A stretch of 6,776 nt of DNA, taken from contig CAMFPD010000121.1 in NCBI GenBank assembly GCA_945971355.1, positions 1-6,776 of the forward strand. The letters are read 5' to 3'. A program made the position numbers and the translations under genes. Origin of the DNA: an uncultured Lachnobacterium sp. (lineage in GTDB: Bacteria > Bacillota > Clostridia > Lachnospirales > Lachnospiraceae). Of the stretch, positions 4,189 to 6,776 are shown one piece after another. The notes beneath the pieces are model-generated. The model saw nothing but the letters and a program-made list of their open reading frames with translations. It did not search any database and was not told the DNA's origin. Positions within the stretch are counted from its first letter, which is position 1, and each line of letters opens with the position of its first letter.

Positions 4189-6776
4189 ATGGAACAATAT
4201 ACGGTTACGGGAATGAGCTGTGCTGCCTGTAGTGCCAGAGTTGAAAAAGCTGTTTCGGCAGTTGACGGTGTGAAATCATGCTCAGTGAGTCTTTTGACAA
4301 ATTCCATGGGCGTTGAGGGAACAGCAACAGCAGATGAAATTATTGCAGCAGTTGAGAAGGCTGGATACTCAGCTAAAAAGAAATATTCTGGAAGTAACGC
4401 AACTAAATCAGGGGCAGCTAATAGCACTTCTGAAAGTGTTGGAAAATCAGAAATGTATGCAGAGGCGGAGGAATCACTACAAGATAGGGAAACCCCAAAG
4501 CTTAGAAAAAGACTTATTGTGTCATTAGTGTTCTTATGCGTGCTGATGTATTTTTCCATGGGGCACATGATGTGGGGCTGGCCACTTCCTGAGTATTTTA
4601 ATGAAAACCATATAGCTATGGGGCTTGTGCAGTTACTTCTCACTATAATCATAATGGTAATTAACCAGAGATTTTTTATAAGTGGATTTAAAAGCCTGCT
4701 TCATAGAGCTCCAAACATGGATACATTGGTGGCGTTGGGCTCAGGAGCTGCTTTTGTGTATAGCGTCTATGCGCTTTTTGCCATGACAGATGCCCAGGTT
4801 AAGGGTAATGGTGAATTGGTGATGATGTATATGCATGAGTTTTATTTCGAGTCCGCAGCCATGATACTCACCCTGATTACACTTGGAAAAATGCTTGAGG
4901 CCCATTCGAAGGGCAAAACTACTGATGCATTGAAAAGTCTAATGCGGCTGGCCCCTAAGATGGCAGTTGTTCTCAGGAAAAACTCTTGCCAGCTTGCGCC
5001 AGATGAAAACAATGACGATGAGAGGCTTGTACATGAAGATGTACGTTGTGAAGAAATTGAGATTCAGGTTCCAATCGAAGAGGTTAGAATTGGAGATATA
5101 TTTGTAGTAAAACCTGGGGAAAATATCCCAGTGGATGGAGTTGTAATTGAAGGAAGCAGTGCAGTAAATGAGGCGGCTCTTACTGGAGAAAGTATACCTG
5201 TTGACAAGACCGTTGGAGATCAGGTAAGTGCAGCCACCACAAATCAGTCAGGGTATCTGAAATGTGAGGCAAGAAGAGTTGGGGAGGATACATCTATATC
5301 CCAGATTATACAGATGGTCAGTGATGCCGCTGCAACAAAAGCTCCGATATCCAAGATAGCGGATAGAGTGTCAGGTATTTTTGTGCCTGCTGTAATTGTA
5401 ATAGCAGTTATAACCATTGCAGTGTGGCTTATTGTGGGACAGACACTGGGCTTTGCTCTGGCCAGGGGAATATCAGTGCTTGTGATAAGCTGTCCATGTG
5501 CTCTAGGACTTGCAACACCTGTTGCAATAATGGTGGGTAATGGTATGGGAGCAAAAAACGGTATATTGTTTAAGACCGCAAGCTCTTTGGAGGTGGCAGG
5601 AAAAACCCAGATAATCGCATTAGATAAAACAGGAACCATTACAAACGGAGCTCCAGTTGTGACTGATATTTTCCCAGAAGATGGTGTGACAGAGGATGAG
5701 CTGTTTAGGAAAGCAGCAAGCCTTGAGGCAAAAAGTGAGCACCCCCTTGCAAAGGCTGTGCTTCAAAGAGCTGCGGAGAAAACAATTGAGATAGAAGATG
5801 CAGTAGATTTCGAGGTGAACCCGGGAAATGGTTTGTGTGGAAAAATAAACGGAAAAGAAATGCATGGTGGGAATCTCAAATATATATCACAGTTTGTGTC
5901 AGTTTCAGATAAGATGCTGAATAGAGCGGAGCAGCTTGCAGAGGAAGGAAAGACACCATTATTTTTCGAGGAGGCAGGAAAAATTCTTGGAATAATTGCG
6001 GTGGCGGATACAATAAAAGAAGATTGTAAAGCTGCTGTTGAACAGTTAAAAGCTATGGGAATTCGAGTGGTGATGCTCACTGGAGATAATGAGAAAACAG
6101 CAAGGGCAATAGGCGCTCAGGCTGGTGTGGATGAAGTGATAGCAGAAGTATTGCCAGAGGGCAAGGAAAACGTAGTGAAACAGCTTCAAGAGCAGGGCAG
6201 GGTTGCCATGGTTGGAGATGGAATAAATGATGCATTGGCACTTACCAGAGCAGATATAGGAATTGCCATTGGTGCAGGAACTGATGTGGCAATAGATGCA
6301 GCGGATGTGGTTCTCATGAAGAGCAGACTAATAGATGTGCCGGCAGCAATCAGATTAAGCAGACAAACACTTAGAAATATTCATGAGAATTTATTCTGGG
6401 CATTTTTCTACAATACAATAGGAATACCACTTGCAGCAGGTGTATTTATTCCTGTATTTGGATGGAAACTTAATCCGATGTTTGGAGCAGCAGCAATGAG
6501 TTTATCAAGTTTTTGTGTAGTAACAAATGCACTTAGGCTCAACCTGTTCAAGCTGTATGAGGCAAGGTGGGATAATAAAATAAAGCAACAAAGAGAGGAG
6601 AAAAAAGAAATGACAAAGACAATGAAAATCGAAGGCATGATGTGTGGACATTGTGAGGCCAGAGTTAAGAAAACCCTGGAGGCAATTGAAGGAGTAACCG
6701 AGGCAGCAGTTAGTCATGAGACAGGAACTGCAGTTGTAACACTTTCGGAGGAAGTGCCAAGTGAAGTGCTTAAGGA
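4189..6776 (+). CDS. copA: Cu(I)-exporting P1B-type ATPase with N- and C-terminal heavy-metal domains (right end open)
   Basis: An open frame of 862 codons runs off the right edge. It encodes a membrane copper pump that uses ATP to export Cu(I). An N-terminal heavy-metal domain (1-67) has GMSCAACSA with C11 and C14. A variable polar linker (68-104) leads to eight hydrophobic segments near 108-126, 142-162, 178-200, 217-239, 396-424, 428-450, 733-755 and 760-782. The ion-path motif CPC is at 435-437. Catalytic motifs are TGES (332-335, actuator), DKTGT (phosphorylated D479), the HP pair (518-519), TGDN (631-634) and GDGINDA (676-682). Y741-N742 in TM7 and M770/S774 in TM8 fit the Cu(I) subclass rather than Zn/Cd. 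Residues about 263-292 are an extra acidic insertion before the actuator domain. A second heavy-metal domain with C819 and C822 begins near residue 808. The gene follows the GTPase by one base and has no separate promoter that I can see. Copper specificity is predicted from motifs. Confidence 0.93.
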   Translation, partial: MEQYTVTGMSCAACSARVEKAVSAVDGVKSCSVSLLTNSMGVEGTATADEIIAAVEKAGYSAKKKYSGSNATKSGAANSTSESVGKSEMYAEAEESLQDRETPKLRKRLIVSLVFLCVLMYFSMGHMMWGWPLPEYFNENHIAMGLVQLLLTIIIMVINQRFFISGFKSLLHRAPNMDTLVALGSGAAFVYSVYALFAMTDAQVKGNGELVMMYMHEFYFESAAMILTLITLGKMLEAHSKGKTTDALKSLMRLAPKMAVVLRKNSCQLAPDENNDDERLVHEDVRCEEIEIQVPIEEVRIGDIFVVKPGENIPVDGVVIEGSSAVNEAALTGESIPVDKTVGDQVSAATTNQSGYLKCEARRVGEDTSISQIIQMVSDAAATKAPISKIADRVSGIFVPAVIVIAVITIAVWLIVGQTLGFALARGISVLVISCPCALGLATPVAIMVGNGMGAKNGILFKTASSLEVAGKTQIIALDKTGTITNGAPVVTDIFPEDGVTEDELFRKAASLEAKSEHPLAKAVLQRAAEKTIEIEDAVDFEVNPGNGLCGKINGKEMHGGNLKYISQFVSVSDKMLNRAEQLAEEGKTPLFFEEAGKILGIIAVADTIKEDCKAAVEQLKAMGIRVVMLTGDNEKTARAIGAQAGVDEVIAEVLPEGKENVVKQLQEQGRVAMVGDGINDALALTRADIGIAIGAGTDVAIDAADVVLMKSRLIDVPAAIRLSRQTLRNIHENLFWAFFYNTIGIPLAAGVFIPVFGWKLNPMFGAAAMSLSSFCVVTNALRLNLFKLYEARWDNKIKQQREEKKEMTKTMKIEGMMCGHCEARVKKTLEAIEGVTEAAVSHETGTAVVTLSEEVPSEVLK
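6595..6600 (+). promoter_or_regulatory. Internal Shine-Dalgarno sequence before an in-frame ATG in copA
   Basis: GAGGAG lies nine bases before the in-frame ATG at 6610-6612 (Met808), exactly at the boundary between the pump and its C-terminal CopZ-like domain. The spacing is suitable for initiation. The same bases encode Glu-Glu in a charged linker, so a chance match is possible, but the position at the domain boundary makes it a credible internal start. Confidence 0.5.
6610..6776 (+). other. C-terminal CopZ-like heavy-metal domain of CopA, possibly also made as a free chaperone
   Basis: From Met808 the sequence MTKTMKIEGMMCGHC EARVKK followed by a GVTEAAVSH segment is a typical HMA fold (beta-alpha-beta start), cut by the window edge at residue 862. 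Its metal site is CGHC (C819, C822). The His before the second Cys is typical of CopZ chaperones (CQHC in B. subtilis CopZ), whereas the N-terminal domain of this protein has CAAC. That suggests the module derives from a copZ gene fused to the 3' end of copA. It is read in the copA frame with no intervening stop. It could act as a tethered metal-binding domain, a separately initiated chaperone, or both. Confidence 0.8.

Noticed and set aside
4152..4652. Minus-strand open frame of 166 codons opposite the start of copA
   Set aside because: It overlaps well-supported CopA coding sequence, its translation is low-complexity Ser/Ala-rich, and it matches nothing I recognise. The other minus-strand frames opposite copA (5244-6717) were rejected for the same reason.
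6601..6607. AAAAAAG as a programmed -1 frameshift site in copA
   Set aside because: The heptamer is not in the phase needed for a canonical slip: the codons read AAA AAA GAA, not A AAA AAG. The downstream CopZ-like domain is already in the zero frame, so no frameshift is needed.

Overview
The window looks like chromosomal DNA from a Clostridia-class Firmicute, most likely a member of the Lachnospiraceae. The reasons are the moderately low GC content, strong GGAGG-type ribosome binding sites, a TTG start, and a gene set that I associate with that family: a DUF4317 protein, a long EF-G/Tet(M)-like GTPase with an added C-terminal nuclease-type domain, and a Cu(I) P-type ATPase with a CopZ-like tail. 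The genus cannot be fixed from this sequence. No insertion sequence, CRISPR array, tRNA, rRNA or integrase is visible, and nothing looks recently acquired.

Layout. A minus-strand gene (1-1266, cut by the left edge) encodes 422 N-terminal residues of a DUF4317-family protein of unknown function. A 122-bp divergent control region follows (1267-1388). It holds back-to-back candidate promoters, a compact dyad in the leader of the left gene, and a good ribosome binding site for a TTG start at 1389. The plus-strand gene 1389-4187 encodes a 932-residue ribosome-acting GTPase with all five G motifs. It carries EF-G-type domains II-V, a conserved Cys/His-containing extension, a charged linker, and a C-terminal NYN/PIN-like domain that closely resembles Rae1 (YacP), the ribosome-dependent endoribonuclease of Bacillus subtilis. 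One base after its stop, a copA-type gene begins (4189 to the right edge, open). It encodes a Cu(I)-exporting P1B ATPase with one N-terminal heavy-metal domain and a second, CopZ-like one fused in frame at the C-terminus. The second domain is preceded by an internal ribosome binding site and ATG.

How the parts fit. The GTPase and copA very probably share a transcript and are translationally linked, with no visible copper operator. Two architectures deserve attention. The first is a translational GTPase physically joined to a putative A-site mRNase, which suggests stalled-ribosome handling rather than simple tetracycline protection. The second is a transporter whose 3' end could also be translated on its own into a free copper chaperone. 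I believe both domain arrangements recur in gut and rumen Lachnospiraceae, but that is from memory and was not checked. The functions proposed for the fusions are inference.
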